Source: Icerya purchasi (lineage: Eukaryota > Arthropoda > Insecta > Hemiptera > Monophlebidae). From it: 64,000 nucleotides of DNA. Location of the stretch: assembly GCA_039619475.1 (NCBI GenBank), contig CM077115.1:596589643-596653642 (forward strand), in the 5' to 3' direction. This document shows, in pieces, positions 1 through 12,600 of the stretch; the first letter of the stretch is position 1, and each line of letters begins with the position of its first letter. The notes under the pieces were generated by a model that was given only the letters and a program-made list of their open reading frames with translations, ran no database searches and was not told the origin of the DNA. The translations under genes and the position numbers were made by a program.

Positions 1-801
1 CATCGCGAATTATTGCTCGGACAATCTCTACGGGCAATGCCCCTTTTGTCCACATCTAAAACATGTTATCTTCGAATGAGCTGTAGCTGCTTCTCTTCCA
101 TCTCGAGAACTGTTGACGGACGGGGCTCCGTTTGGTTCATGATTGAAGGTCTGCTACTCGATTTTGGGCAGATGGTCACTCGTTCCCGGTATCTAATGAC
201 GTCCAATAAGTCATTTAATGATTTCGGTCGGCTCAGTGCTACATATTCGGACAAATCAACGGGACGCAATCCAATAATTATTTCTTCCAATGTATTCCGG
301 CAGTTCGCAATCGGTACACAATCGAAATTTCGACATTACATAAGCGCTTACCGATTCATCAACTGACCGCACACGTTTCCGCATTCTATCCAGTTTCGTT
401 ATAATCGAGACTCGGATACTGAAAGTTTGAATTATTTTGTCGACGAAGTTCTCCCAAGTATTTAACTCCCTTTGTAGACTAAAATACCAATCGGACGCGG
501 CTCCTTGCAACTTGTCTCTCGCGAAATCCAATTTCTGTGACTCGGCCAACTGTTGTTCATCAGAAACTTGTTCAATGGTTTCAAGCCATTGCCCAATATC
601 TTGTTCCGGGTCTTCTCTACTAAATAAAGGGACATTCCTTACAGGCGCTCCCAATGTGCCGATCGATGCGAGTCTCGTAAAAACATTTGTAAGAGCTGAT
701 GTTAATCCCGCTATATCGATGGCGGAAATCACCGCAGGGGTGGCAGAATTTTCTTGACGAGGTAACTCGTGGTTCGCGGGTCTCTCTTGGTCGTCGGACA
801 T
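1..801 (-). pseudogene. Ty3/gypsy-type Gag, frameshifted, cut by window edge
   Basis: Reading leftward from an ATG at 801 (MSDDQERP) there is a Gag polyprotein. An N-terminal variable part is followed by a capsid-like retrotransposon Gag domain (motifs LDFARDKLQGAASDWYFSL, TWENFVDKIIQTF, ESVSAYV), the part that would assemble the particle shell. The frame breaks near 285 and continues in another frame (LEEIIIGLRP). A second break near 65 and a third near 25 interrupt a zinc knuckle of CX2CX4HX4C type that begins CFRCGQKGH, the RNA-binding nucleocapsid motif. No protease or RT is visible because the element runs off the left edge. It differs in sequence from the Gag-like protein of the element at 47958-55111. 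Domain identity is by recognition of the family pattern. Confidence 0.75.
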
Positions 802-2078
802 ATTGCTCACACACAACGAATAACACCGAACGTATCCCACTTTTGAATTGTTGTAAATAAAATAATTTAAAAAAATGTATATATATCCTTATAAGTAAAG
901 TTCAAATCTGAAAAAAAAATAAAATCGAAATAATTATACTCGAATAGTTATTACACGATGTATTCGAAAATAGTCAATCCCAAAAATAATTTGTAAAGAC
1001 CCTCGATGCGCGCCGGGTCACAAAACAAAACATCGATACGGAGAAACAAAAAAACAAGAACTAACGAAAACAACGAACAAATATTAGCAGTACCGATTTA
1101 ATTAAACGTTTACACAATTTAATTCACAAAATAGAAAACGGAAATCTCGTACCACAGGTGCATACACATCTACGCGACCAAAGCACACACAGAAAAAACC
1201 GTCGCTGGAATCTCACACGTGCAACATCCGCAACTAGCCGCAGTAGACTGACTGCCTGACCCAAACAAAAAAATTGCCATGCCGTCTAAACAAAGACCGA
1301 TGTCATCCCTTAGAAAAAAATAGCCGATCGTTTATAGCGGCGCTAGTGCACGAATTTAATAACTAAAAATAATACGGAACGTATTTATATACGAGTAAAG
1401 AAAATAACGATATAAAACAAATTTTATCGACAACAGTAACGCTTTTCGAGTTTATGTGCCAAAGTAAAGATATGAAAATGTCAAAAACTCATCACTTCGC
1501 GCCTCTACGTACAATTAGAGTCTACGGCTAAAATTACGAAACTCGGAACACCTGCTTTAGCCTGATTTGCTGAATGCCGAATTTGTAAATGCTGTTGTTC
1601 TGTTGATGAATGAAGAAATACAAAAAGTGCGGATAATCGTTTTATTTTTCTGTTTGTTCTACGTGATCGTTAGAAGTACCCCGGCACTGTCCCCGGTTTA
1701 TGATAACGAAAATAACTGATAGAATTTTTCGAATCGAATTTTAACGAATGAAGACTGTATCAATGCACGATCCGCCACGAGTATTCGATAGAGCGAGATT
1801 TGTTTTGAGCTGTAATCTGAACGTTTCTTCCATAAACTGAACCAATCGGCGATTTTCATCAGATGCAGGTTTATATCGCCAGATAAAATGATCGATTATG
1901 GTATTGTCTTTTTTCAAATTTTTTTTGGAAAATCTCTGCTCCCTTAGGTGTGTAAGTCATCAAATTCAATACAAAGAAATCTTGATTACCGTCAATGCAC
2001 TGTGCCAGGTGAAATGTAAACCGTTACAATCAGTGCCCGCCGACCATTGATAGTGCTTTCGATAGCGCATATATCACC
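802..2078. other. No gene; probable 5' leader/LTR of the minus-strand gag element
   Basis: This lies immediately upstream of the minus-strand gag, so part of it should be leader and LTR of that element. I see no second LTR copy inside the window to fix boundaries, and no open reading frame with recognisable content. A short inverted pair GACCC/GGGTC flanks GGCGCGC near 1000-1020. I cannot support a primer-binding site. Confidence 0.35.
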
Positions 2079-2393
2079 TCACTCTTCGCTTATTGTCACG
2101 ATTCTGTTGAGTTCTAACGAATTTTCGTAAAATTTCATCAGTATGTGCGAAGTCGAAAATAACATGCAGTTTTGGCCCGGGCAGACGAACGTCATCGAGG
2201 AGCGGTCCATTCGTTCGGCGGAAATTTTTGGTTTCTTCGGTTCAGGTTCGTCGTTATCCTCGCTAGAAGCTACTTCTTCGAGCTTCTCACGCAATTTCCA
2301 TTCTTTCAGTCGCTCTGCGGCAGTTTTCGACGCGAATTTAGGATTTAGAGGGATCTTTCCCTCCTTTTCTTCGGCGCGACATATATCTTTCAT
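2079..2393 (-). other. Unrecognised 104-codon ORF, charged
   Basis: This open frame encodes a lysine- and glutamate-rich protein. Its middle (EEVASSEDNDEPEPKKPK) looks like an acidic stretch followed by a nuclear-localisation-type basic patch. The local GC content is higher than its surroundings, which favours real or recently real coding sequence. I do not recognise a domain. It may be a fragment of a transposon protein or an exon of an unknown gene. A 25-30 bp motif inside it (cgaacgtcatcgagg around 2185) recurs in diverged form near 2483. Confidence 0.3.
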
Positions 2394-2813
2394 CTATTAT
2401 TTTCAACAGAACTAGATGCAGCATTACAATGAAGAATACAGTAGAAGACATTGAATGAGGAGAGTCAGGACCGACACAGACGAACATTATCGAGGTGCGG
2501 TCCAGGATCGACTAAATCAAACGTAATATAGTATGTGCACTCGAATGCATTGACTCACTATAGGCCAGTTCGTCCCACTACCGTGGTATTCTTATTATAA
2601 GCGCGCTACTTTCGTTTCCCTTTCCGCGCAACGTTTTCGGACAGTTAGGTCCCGGCTAAAGCATGTTCTCATGCTAAAATCGATAAAGATAATTGGAAAC
2701 TAATATATGAAGGTTTTGAAAACAATTTAGCAATTATGCGCTAGATACCTTTTTTTGTAGGCTACTGAACTTAGCTGTATTAATTTATAGGTTCTTATTT
2801 TTATGCGGATATC
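2394..2813. other. No gene seen
   Basis: AT-rich sequence apart from a diverged second copy of the motif at 2183-2215 (around 2481-2510). No coding frame is supported. Confidence 0.4.
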
Positions 2814-4304
2814 CAGTGGCAGTGCGTAGCGGACGGTTTATGTATGGGGTCTTTGCCCCGCCAAGTTTTACTGTAATTTTGTAAATATGCAATTTTATAC
2901 AAGAACGCGTTCGAAACAGTGATATAGGTGCCATGCTAGTTGTCACATAGATGGCTGTGTCAATTTGAACGTCATTAGTCGGTTCAGAGCGGAATATAGA
3001 GGATTTTTTCATACACTACTTATGGTTGGTGGGACTAATTCGGTGTAGTCTAATTCTTAAAAAACTGTGATGATGTCAGGTTTTTTGAATCGGAAATTAC
3101 GTACATTTTTATGGTCGAAGTAGCACTAAACCCACACCGTGATGTCGTCTCCAATTATACGCAGCACGATCTGTAGAAATAGACGCTGTGCTATATAATA
3201 GCCTGTTCTGTATGTTTACGTTTTGATGAATATGTGTTTAGTGTGTTCGTCGCATTCGGTTAATTGTCAGTGTTTCGAGGTAATCTCAACCTGATTTAAA
3301 TGAAGCTAAAAATTGTCTAAATCGCAGTAGAGAATACAAATTCGGTTAATGTTAAAAAAGTATGCGACACAATGATTTTTCAATTAAAGACTCATACAGA
3401 AGTTATTTAGAGGCCGTTAATTTAGTACATGTTAAAAATTTCGTCATTTATAGGAATCAATGTTTGAATCGGTCGTTCAATTCTATCCAATGTTAAATAA
3501 GTCTAAATTTAAAAAACACAATTAGAAATCATTTGTTCCAGAGAAAATTTTCAATGCGTTATCGGTTGTTTGAATATGCTTTCTTGGTCGTCTGAAAATG
3601 AATTAAATGACACACTTTTAGTGAAACGTTCAAATTCAAATTATCGCAACCACCAGCCGCATGTCGACTGCTGAATCCGAGCGATGTTTTTCAATTCGTT
3701 AAAAGGATAAAAACTTCTGCTTTAAGGAATACAATGATTGATGAACGACTTAATGCTTTAGCAATGATTTCGGTGAATAGCAATTTAATTCATAATGAAG
3801 TTCGTGACTTTGATGAAAAAGTGATGGAACATTTTATTCCGGTGAAAACGAAAAATGGAATTGGAATACAAAAAATAGTATAATTTTTTTCTCTTTCTCT
3901 TTCTCTTTTTCTTTCTTTATATTAAATGAATTTAAACACTAAATGTATATATGTAGTTTTTCCTATAGTTATTTTTTAATTAACTGATAAATTAAATTTA
4001 CCTCGAAGTATTCCGCGTTACGGATTCACCAATAAAGAAGCAAAATCTTTCAGTAAGATATATATTTTATTAAAAATTTAATGTTATTAGTTTAATTACT
4101 GTGTCTCTATTTCGTAATATCTGAAAAATATTTTATCTATTTATTATCATTGTAGGTTTGATAAAACAATAAATTAAAAATATTATTAAACCACATTATA
4201 AACTTACTTTCATCGCTACTGCGGTAATTTTTTGAATAACTGGGGTGTCTGTGTTTGTTTTTAAAATTTACCCCTCCAGATCTATTAATCACGCAACGCC
4301 TCTG
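2814..4304 (+). mobile_element. Decayed hAT DNA transposon with terminal inverted repeats
   Basis: The left end CAGTGGCAGTGCGTAG and the inverted right end CAGAGGCGTTGCGTGA are similar imperfect terminal repeats of hAT type. The flanks cggatatc (2806-2813) and cgggtata (4305-4312) match at 6 of 8 positions, the 8-bp duplication length hAT elements make. Inside, near the right end, is a hAT transposase C-terminal remnant (separate entry). The rest of the interior is too decayed to read. Boundaries are inferred from the repeats and the flank match. Confidence 0.6.
3661..3883 (+). pseudogene. hAT transposase C-terminal dimerisation region, broken
   Basis: The translation MSTAESERCFS, followed after one frameshift by KRIKTSALRNTMIDERLNAL and a tail ending in KNGIGIQKIV and a stop, matches the conserved C-terminal hAT dimerisation motif (S-x-A-x-x-E-R-x-F-S, R-x-x-M-x-x-E-R-L-x-x-L-A). 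The upstream RNase H-like catalytic region is not readable. This is a dead fragment within the 2814-4304 element. Confidence 0.65.
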
Positions 4305-4460
4305 CGGGTATAATAGTTGATTTTTGTGGATCTTCAAAATTATATTTTTGGTAAAATTTTACTATTTTTATGATTAATTTTATTGAAAATTTTTTTGAAT
4401 AGTTTTTAGCACTGTGTTTAAAAATTTTTAGATTTTTTTTTTTTTGTTCATTACAGTTAA

Positions 4461-6290
4461 TCCAGCCAAATATAAAGAAATTGATAAAGCCATTCGGAAA
4501 GAGATAGCACAGGCAAAGGAGAATTGGCTAGGGGCAAGATGCAAGGAGATCGAAGAATACCAAAGCAAGCATGATGAATTTAATGTGCATAAAAAAATAA
4601 GAGAAATAACACACAGTCGTAAAAAGAGACATATAACTGTTCTTAAGACGAATAGTGGCGAAATTATCACTGAACCAACTGCAAAGGTAAAAATCTGGGA
4701 AGAGTATATAAAAAATCTCTTTAACGATCAAGAAGAGGAACTAGTCCGACAAGAAATAACAGATACGTTGTTAATTTTAGAATCGGAGGTAGAAACTGCA
4801 ATAAAGCAAGCCAAGGCAAGAAAAGCGGTAGGACCCGATAGCATACAAGTGGAACTTCTGAAAATGCTGGGACCCGCAGCAATCAGAAAAATGACAAAAT
4901 TCTTCAACTCTATCTACACTAGCCAAAAAATACCGCAAGAGTGGCTAGAATCCAGATTTATTGCCCTACCGAAAACCTCAAATGCATCCAAGTGCGATGA
5001 CCATAGGTTGATAAGCCTTATGAGACATGTCTTAGAAGTATTCTTACGCATAATCCATAGAAGAATAGTAAAAAAAAGGGAAGAAAACATAAGGTGAAAT
5101 CAGTTTGGATTCCGCAATGGCATGGGAACACGGGAAGCATTGTTTTGCATGCAAATGCTAATACAAAAATCTCTTGATTTCCAAAAACCAGTCTACATCT
5201 GTTATATTGATTTCAATAAGGCATTCGACAGAGTACAGCATGCAATATTAATGAAAGCTTTAGAAAGCGTAGGTATAGACGACGCAGACTTAACAATACT
5301 ACAATCCCTTTATTACAGAAATTAGCTCGCAACAGTGCAAATAGACGACCAACTGACTGGAACAATACCAATACGGAGAGGAGTCAGACAAGGATGTGTG
5401 CTATCATCGGTGTTATTTAACTTATACTCGGAGATGATATTTTCACAGGCTTTAGAAGGACGGAACAAGGGAATAAAAATTGGAGGAGAAAACATTGCAG
5501 TGATACGCTTTGCAGATGTTACTGCACTACTGGCAGATAACATAGATCTGCAGGAGCTGCTGGATTCAGTTGCCCTGGAAAGTAATAAAATAGGGCTCAG
5601 TGTAAACATTCAAAAAACTAAATTTATGATAGCCTCCAGACAAGCAATTACAAATAAAAAGCTTGTCCTAAAGTACAAGTACCTAGGTTGCTGGATAACA
5701 GAAGATAATGACTCTAACACAGAAATAAGAACGCGCATCGAAATGGCCCGAGAAGTATTTATGAAGATGAGAAATGTATTATGCGATAGAAGATTAAAAT
5801 TGGAGATTAAGAAAAAGATATTAAGATGTTATGTGTGGTCTGTGCTCTTATACGGTTGCGAAACCTGGACACTAAAAGCATATACGGAAAAGCGCATCTC
5901 GTCATTTGAAATGTGGTGCTATCGCCGGATTTGGAGGATACCATGGACCAGAAAGATGAAGAATGCGGAGGTGCTACGATTAATGAAGACGGATTTAGTA
6001 TTAATGAATATAATTAAGGAACGGAAAACAAAATTCCTTGGACATTTCATGAGAGGACCAACTTATGATCTACTGCAGACAATAATGATGGGGACGATAG
6101 AAGGGAAAAGAGGACGAGGAAGAAGAAGGATTTCTTGGCTCCAAAATATCAAGGCGTGGACTGGAGTCACAAATGTACAACAATTGTTCCAGGCTGCAAG
6201 AGACCGGGACTCATTCCGCCAGTTGGTACGGACCATGATGAATGGTGATTAAGCTATACCCGAATCGGGTCGCACGAAGGAAAGAAGAAG
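4461..6290 (+). mobile_element. 5'-truncated LINE with 11-bp target duplication
   Basis: An RT-coding sequence is followed by a short 3' UTR and a GAAGAAG-type tail. ATTACAGTTAA occurs immediately before the element (4450-4460) and immediately after it (6291-6301), a perfect 11-bp target-site duplication. The endonuclease half is missing, as expected from incomplete reverse transcription. A shorter sister copy lies at 24762-25663. Confidence 0.85.
4462..6252 (+). pseudogene. LINE reverse transcriptase, two in-frame stops
   Basis: A single reading frame runs the whole length. It starts in the linker before the RT (NPAKYKEIDKAIRKEIAQAK), passes RT motifs NQFGFRNGMGTRE, YIDFNKAFDRV and RRGVRQGCVLSSVLFNLYSE, and ends in the C-terminal region (YGCETWTLKA, WCYRRIWRIPW, EGKRGRGRRRISWLQNI) typical of endonuclease-reverse transcriptase LINEs, probably of RTE-like type. 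It is dead. TGA at 5095-5097 and TAG at 5323-5325 interrupt the frame, and the catalytic YADDT box reads FADVT, so one catalytic aspartate is replaced by valine. No frameshifts were needed, which points to a fairly recent copy. Clade assignment is tentative. Confidence 0.8.
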
Positions 6291-6301
6291 ATTACAGTTA
6301 A

Positions 6302-8522
6302 GTATTTTTAAATCTTTCTTGTAAAATCCTGCACTTTCAAAAATTTATTTTTGTTTATAATGCGTTTTATTAATATTACTGTTAAATTTAATTCGGTAAC
6401 TTTAAAATTTATATAAACTGGTTACTTTTAAAACCGATAAAAATCTTGTAACGTTTCGCATGATTCAAATTGATCATTTAAAAGTTTTATTTTCGTTTAT
6501 TACTGATTAGAAATGTAATATATCCTAAGTTTTATTTTCGAACTTTGGCTCCCTTAAAGTACTAAAGTTACCTCTCGGTGGACACAAATGTTTGAGGTTT
6601 CGGCATAACCACTTTATTACTGCTATTAGCTCAGTACCAATTTTCATATCACCTCAAAATGAATAAAACCATCTTTGTGCTCTTTTTCCAGCTTCGTAAA
6701 TCATAATTCATATACACACTTTGGAAAAGTAGAAGAGTTTGATGTTTTATTTTCTCTCGTTTCGACGTTTTTGTATGAAAATTTAAAAATAATTTCAATA
6801 TTAATCAGATAGCCGGAAATAACTAAAAATTTAGAACACTCGAATAGTATCTGAAAATCCTTGTTCGCTTCTTACGTCACAGCTTAGCAATGTTAGCTGA
6901 TAATTGAGCATTAGAAGGAATTTATTTTATAGAAAAATAATGGTACAAGGATATCTGCGTATTTTTACCGTAAGTTACAATTTACAGGATCGCCTGTTTG
7001 CAGTATGCAGGAATTTAAACATTTAATGCTTTAATAATTTAACAATTAATCATGTTGTGGATCGCAGTCAAAGTGAACAATTGGTGAGCGAACTAAGCAG
7101 TGGACAAAACCCTAGTTATATAAAAAGAAATATACGTTTTAATATACGGCTGTGTATTTTAATTTTTAAAATAATGTTTCAAGGGCATATTTCTTAAATA
7201 CTTATACATTTCATCATTTTTCCAATTTTAATGATAGATGCACAAAATTTCAAATTTTTGCTTCTTTCAATTAAAAAATCTTAATATTTTAAACATTCGG
7301 TACTTTATATTGCAAGAATAAGATTTAATAAAAATGTTATACCAAATTTTATTTATTGCTGTGTATTTTGCTTTTTATAGAAAAATTTAAAAATTTAGAA
7401 TTATTCATTTTGAGGTTTGAGTTTATGCATCCAAAATTTTTTCACTACTTATAAATCGAGAGTGTTGTAACGTTCAGATTTTTAGCTTAAAGAAACATAA
7501 CGTTATGCATATTAATAATTCGAAGAACACACCAAAATTTGACAATTTCGAGTTTAATTGAGGCTTAGTATTTATAAATTTTTAATTTGTAGAATTTTCC
7601 TGTCTTGCAAATCATGAGCGTAACAAATTTCCGCCTTCTACGTTTTGTGCTTATGGTGGAGTACTTTTAGTCTCGTAAAAGAATAGACATAAAGTGTTTT
7701 AGTTGATTAATTTGTTCTAATGTGGTGTTTTATTCTAATCTATAATTTACACAAAAACACAATAATTAAAATATGTTTTTTTTAATCGCCTTTTTTTTTT
7801 TTTTTTGCAATACGTGCTAATAATAAGCTTTTATCAAAAAGAATCGATCTTTTCACACTTTTAGTAATATCCATGAATATCTAGTCACTTTTTTTTTTTT
7901 TTTTTTAAATCATTAATATTAATAAAATTTAAAAGAAATTTTTATAGTGAATCTTAATACACATTCAGAAACCAATATCAATTTGCACAAAACTTTCGAT
8001 TTTCTTTTTGTACGATTTAATATTCAGGCTATACAGCATGTTGAGTTAATTATTAAAGCATTTAAAAAGATGCAAGTTAATATCAATCCACAATTTAAAG
8101 CAATTTTCAATAAGATCCGCTAAAAGCTTACGAACACATAGGATGCAAAAGATCTTTGAAATACTTATTTTAAGATTTCAATTGTGAATTTTTTCTATTG
8201 GACCAAAATAGATTCAATTGGATACTGTGCTGTTAATTCAATTCTAAATTATAATTAAATTACTATGGTCGGTCTCGGAGGAGATTTAAATATTGTAAGG
8301 CCACAATTCACCTCTATTTTAAATTCTAGTTTTCTCAAAATATAGCATTCGAGGTCAATTTTTTTAGCACCGAGAAATTTTTAAAATTAAATTCTATAAA
8401 CGTTAAATTCCAAAAAGAATACACGAAAAACAACTGTTTAAGGTCCGAATTGTGTGTGATTACAGAGCATTTGGAAAATGCGTTAAGAATATGTATCCTG
8501 GCAATCTCAATATTTTTTTTTT
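6302..8522. other. AT-rich intergenic sequence, no gene seen
   Basis: Very AT-rich with long poly-T runs (around 7788-7806 and 7890-7906). I see no exon-like open frame, RNA gene or bounded repeat. Confidence 0.5.
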
Positions 8523-8880
8523 TATAAGTACAAATGAAATGTCTATTGAACGGTTACTAATGTTATATTTTATTTTTACACGAACATATATTATTCACAA
8601 ATTCACAAATATAACATTGTTAAATACTAATTAATTATGTTAAAATAAATCAAATCAAATAATTACAATAATAGTCCGACCGGTTTCGTTAATACATATT
8701 CATATATGTATTAACGAAACCGGGCGGACTATTATTGTAATTATTTGATTTGATTTATTTTAACATAATTAATTAGTATTTAACAATGTTATATTTGTGA
8801 ATTTGTGAATAATATATGTTCGTGTAAAAATAAAATATAACATTAGTAACCGTTCAATAGACATTTCATTTGTACTTATA
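8523..8880. repeat. Near-perfect 358-bp palindrome (foldback)
   Basis: The left arm starting TATAAGTACAAATG and the right arm ending in its reverse complement fold on a centre near 8701-8702. Each arm is about 179 bp, and the turn (tacatattcatatatgta) is itself nearly palindromic. I found one mismatch (gtccgacc against gtccgccc). Both arms contain the same AT-rich sequence with a GC-rich core near the centre (ccggtttcg). This could be a foldback or MITE-type element, a head-to-head duplication, or an assembly artefact of a hairpin read. Confidence 0.85.
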
Positions 8881-9411
8881 ACATATATATATATTTACGG
8901 TTTACGGAAGAAATAAAAAACATATAATTTTTTTTTTATTATTATTTTAGTAATAGTTTTGTTTAATCACGAAGGTTCAATGAATAAACTGATGTTTGCG
9001 ATTGATGAATTTCTATATTTGAAAATGAAATATAAATAATACATTTGCATTAATGTTTTACTCTAAACACTTTATGAACTCGATTCGTAAATATGAAAAA
9101 ATTGACAACTTCAAATGCGCATATCAGAAATGTTTTCTTTACACTTTGTCGCATTCATAATTTCGTTACACACCGTACAATCATACGAATAAAAAATAGT
9201 AAACATTCATTTCTAGGATGTACATTAAAAATTCCCCCTATATTTCATGACTTGTTTTCGAATGATTAATTAAATTAATATATTTAAAGTATATACTAAA
9301 TTAAAAATGATCTCGTAGTTAGATGCAAAATATTCGAGGGCACGGTGGATTACTTTATCATCATACATTTAACTTCATGTTTTTATCCATCTCGTTGTAT
9401 TTGAAATTACT
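8881..9411. other. 3' flank of the peptidase gene, no gene seen
   Basis: AT-rich sequence downstream of the stop codon of the minus-strand peptidase gene. It must hold that gene's 3' UTR, but I cannot place a polyadenylation site with confidence. Confidence 0.4.
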
Positions 9412-9649
9412 TTATGCATCTACATCATTAATAGATTCCAGTTTATTTTCAGTATCGCTGGATTTCCATAAATTGCTTTTATACTGGCTTTTGTTTTTCA
9501 TCTGCTTTAATAATAACATAATAATTACTTTTATGCGGTACGCCAATTCCGAAGCGTCGTGATATTTACATAATTTTGGAACGTGAAGAAATAACGTACG
9601 AGATCTGTCAATATTCAGTGACACATAATAAATATATTCGCATAAGTAT
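9412..9649 (-). CDS. PGPEP1: PGPEP1 exon 3 (codons 142-220 and stop)
   Basis: A TTTTAG acceptor completes Arg142 (CG plus A), followed by YLCEYIYYVSLN with the nucleophile Cys145 and then FLHVPKL with His164. TAA lies at 9414-9412. The intron upstream of this exon begins on the genomic strand with a long A run at 9657-9679, a strong polypyrimidine tract when read on the minus strand. Confidence 0.92.
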
Positions 9650-12600
9650 CTAAAACAAAAAAAAAAAAAAAAAAAAAATAAACAATGAATTAATCGCGCT
9701 CATTAGATTAAAATGATTAATTAAATTGTAACTTTATACATACATAATTATTTCGTAGTTACAAACACAATGCCTAATGTGTACACAACATACATTCATT
9801 GAGAAATGCAATTTGGATTTACTAGCGATAAATTTTTATTTTTTTAAATTTTTTATCTCGCCGATCAAACCCGGCCATAATTAGCATTTCTCAATTCCAG
9901 CATTTCAATAATAAAAGTGCCATTGTCTCACCTCCCAGTGGATATCAGACAACTGATAATAATAGTTTGTTAAATTAAACACATATTATGTTTTCTTAAG
10001 AAACAAAATCGGTCTGCTGACGCGTAACATCCTTTTCTTTTTGTTGCTGTGCGTGAAGTTTGTTAAAGCCACTTATCTTTCGGATACTTGATAACATGCA
10101 GAAAATACGCTACCTTCCTACCTACTCGTGGGCGTAGTATAATAATGAGCGAAGCACGCTTGACGGTCCTACTATCGGTTAAACGCAAAAGAGAACATTT
10201 TCATACGGATGATGAATAGTGTCCCGGCGCTATATATTTTTAAAATTTTCTCCTAGGATTTTTTGGCAACGTATTTCTTGTCATCTGAAATATGTTAGGA
10301 TTAAGACTAAGTTTGTATACGAACATCTTTGACTAATGGAATATTAAGATCCTTATGAAGAGTATGATTGCAGATATATTTAGGAGCCGAAGCCATCATG
10401 CAAAGTATCTTTGATTGCTGCCTTTGTACCAGTAATAGGTTACTTGCTTTAGTATTTCCGTACAGTTCTATCCCATACTTGCAGATTGGCGCTATAACCG
10501 TGAGATGTATCCGTTATTTTAGATTCAGACTTAAAATAGATCTTCTTCCCATTATTGGATAAAACAATTATTTGACTCGTGCTAAGACTTTTCTGCTAAT
10601 TTGTTCTATGTGAAAACACCAATTGGAGTCTGCGATCCATATGCGTTCCCAGATATTTCACGGAATTAATCTGCGATATTTCAGAATTATTTATTATTAA
10701 CTTTGTACGTGTAGTAGGTCTATTAATGATAGTTATATGTTGACACTTTTTATTATTGAATTTAACACACTTTAAATGTAAAAAAAAAAAGGGAAAACGA
10801 TTTTTGTTCACTCAAATAAATTTAAATATTTTGGTGTTCTATCAAAGCATGTTATTCACGTGAAATTTCAATGAAATACAAATAAAATTTTAAACACGAA
10901 TTTTTTGAAGATATTTGAGAAAAAGAATCAGTGCAAGAAAGTAAACAAATATCATTCCTTACGGAAAACTCAATAATCACATACGCCTGAATGTATACAT
11001 TAAAAAAAAAAACACATAATTATACCGATTTGCATTATCCGAAATATTTAAATCTACTTCGTATTCTTTCGCTTCCCTTCTAACTGTCTCTACGTCGAAT
11101 TCAGTTCTTATATTTTCATCCCCTTGAAAAGGACAAACACCACCATCAATTAAACAACCATTAACATCGCAACCAAGATAACCCGATTTACTAGCGTTTG
11201 TTTCAATTTCTATTGAGGTAGCTATACTCGAAACACCGACATGAATAACAATCTGAAAAATTATATAAGTAATATTAAATAAAATGATTACGGTCTATGC
11301 AATTTATTAAATCGAACATAGTAAGAATTTACAGCCTTTCAGTTTTAATTACTTTATTTTATACAACGAAGAATCGAATTTTTTAAGAATTTGAAGAAAA
11401 GATTTAAAAAAATACAATTAATCTAAAAGAATTTAAAAAACTATAAATATAAATGTGGTAAAGTAAAACGCGAAAATATTAATTTAAGTAGCAAAATTGC
11501 ATCTTTCTTTTAATTCGCAGTCAAATTAGCAACTGAAAAGAGATGGCGTCCTAAATCATTTCTATTTTATAAATAACAATTCTACTCTACTGTGCTTACA
11601 TATTTTTTTACGTTATCGTGATTTTTTTATCTTTTTTAAAAATATCCCAAATAATTTTAGTTTCCTGTTCTATAAATCCGAATGATGCGAATTAAAATTT
11701 AACATAAGCCATCAATAATGCTAATTAAAAATTTGAAACTATACTAAACATGCGATCACGTCAAGTTGATGGTTAACATATTAAAAAAAACAAAAGAAAA
11801 ACTTCAGTGACAATCATAATTACCCGATGTGAATTAAAAATTCCATTAAAACAAAGTCTATTATGTTACTTGAATTTTAAGATCAATTCTTTCTGAAACC
11901 GTATTTTAACTTAAAAATAACGCATTAGTAGAATGATATTTTTACTGCGTGTGATAATAAATTTCTGTTAACCTTTTTTTCTGTATTTAAATTATAAACG
12001 AAACTTCACAAATCAATATTCTTTGCAGATAAAAACAAAAAAATAAAATGTAAAATTCGCGTATTTTTTTTTTTTTGTTGGTTTACAAGCGTTTTGATTT
12101 TACGTACATTCACGAACATAAAATTTAATTTTTTGAAGATCATAAATTTTTAAGAGATGACGAATTAAACGATCGTTGTATTTCCTTCTATTTTCTCTTT
12201 AATATGCATTATCCATTTTATTTGAAAATCTATATCACCACCGTAGTCGTAACGATAATCAAAAATATTAAAATGCTTTTATCTAAGATTCTTCTAAGTT
12301 TTTATTAAACTTCAGTAATATTACAAGAAATTAAAGTATACGTAACGCGGTATTCGAACTTAATTTTGGAGTGATGTGAAATGTACTGATAATTCGTTTA
12401 ATTCATTATCGACGATTGAAAATACTTATTTCACAGATTTTAACTTATTAATCTTATAGTTCTTATAAATTTCACTTCGTTTATAACTTTACTTTGTTAT
12501 ACACCCTTTTCCCGGATTTTGTTGTTTTTTTTTTTTTTAAATTAATTTTTACATTTCAAATATATAACAGTTTCGCTACATTTTGATTATAATGTCGCTT

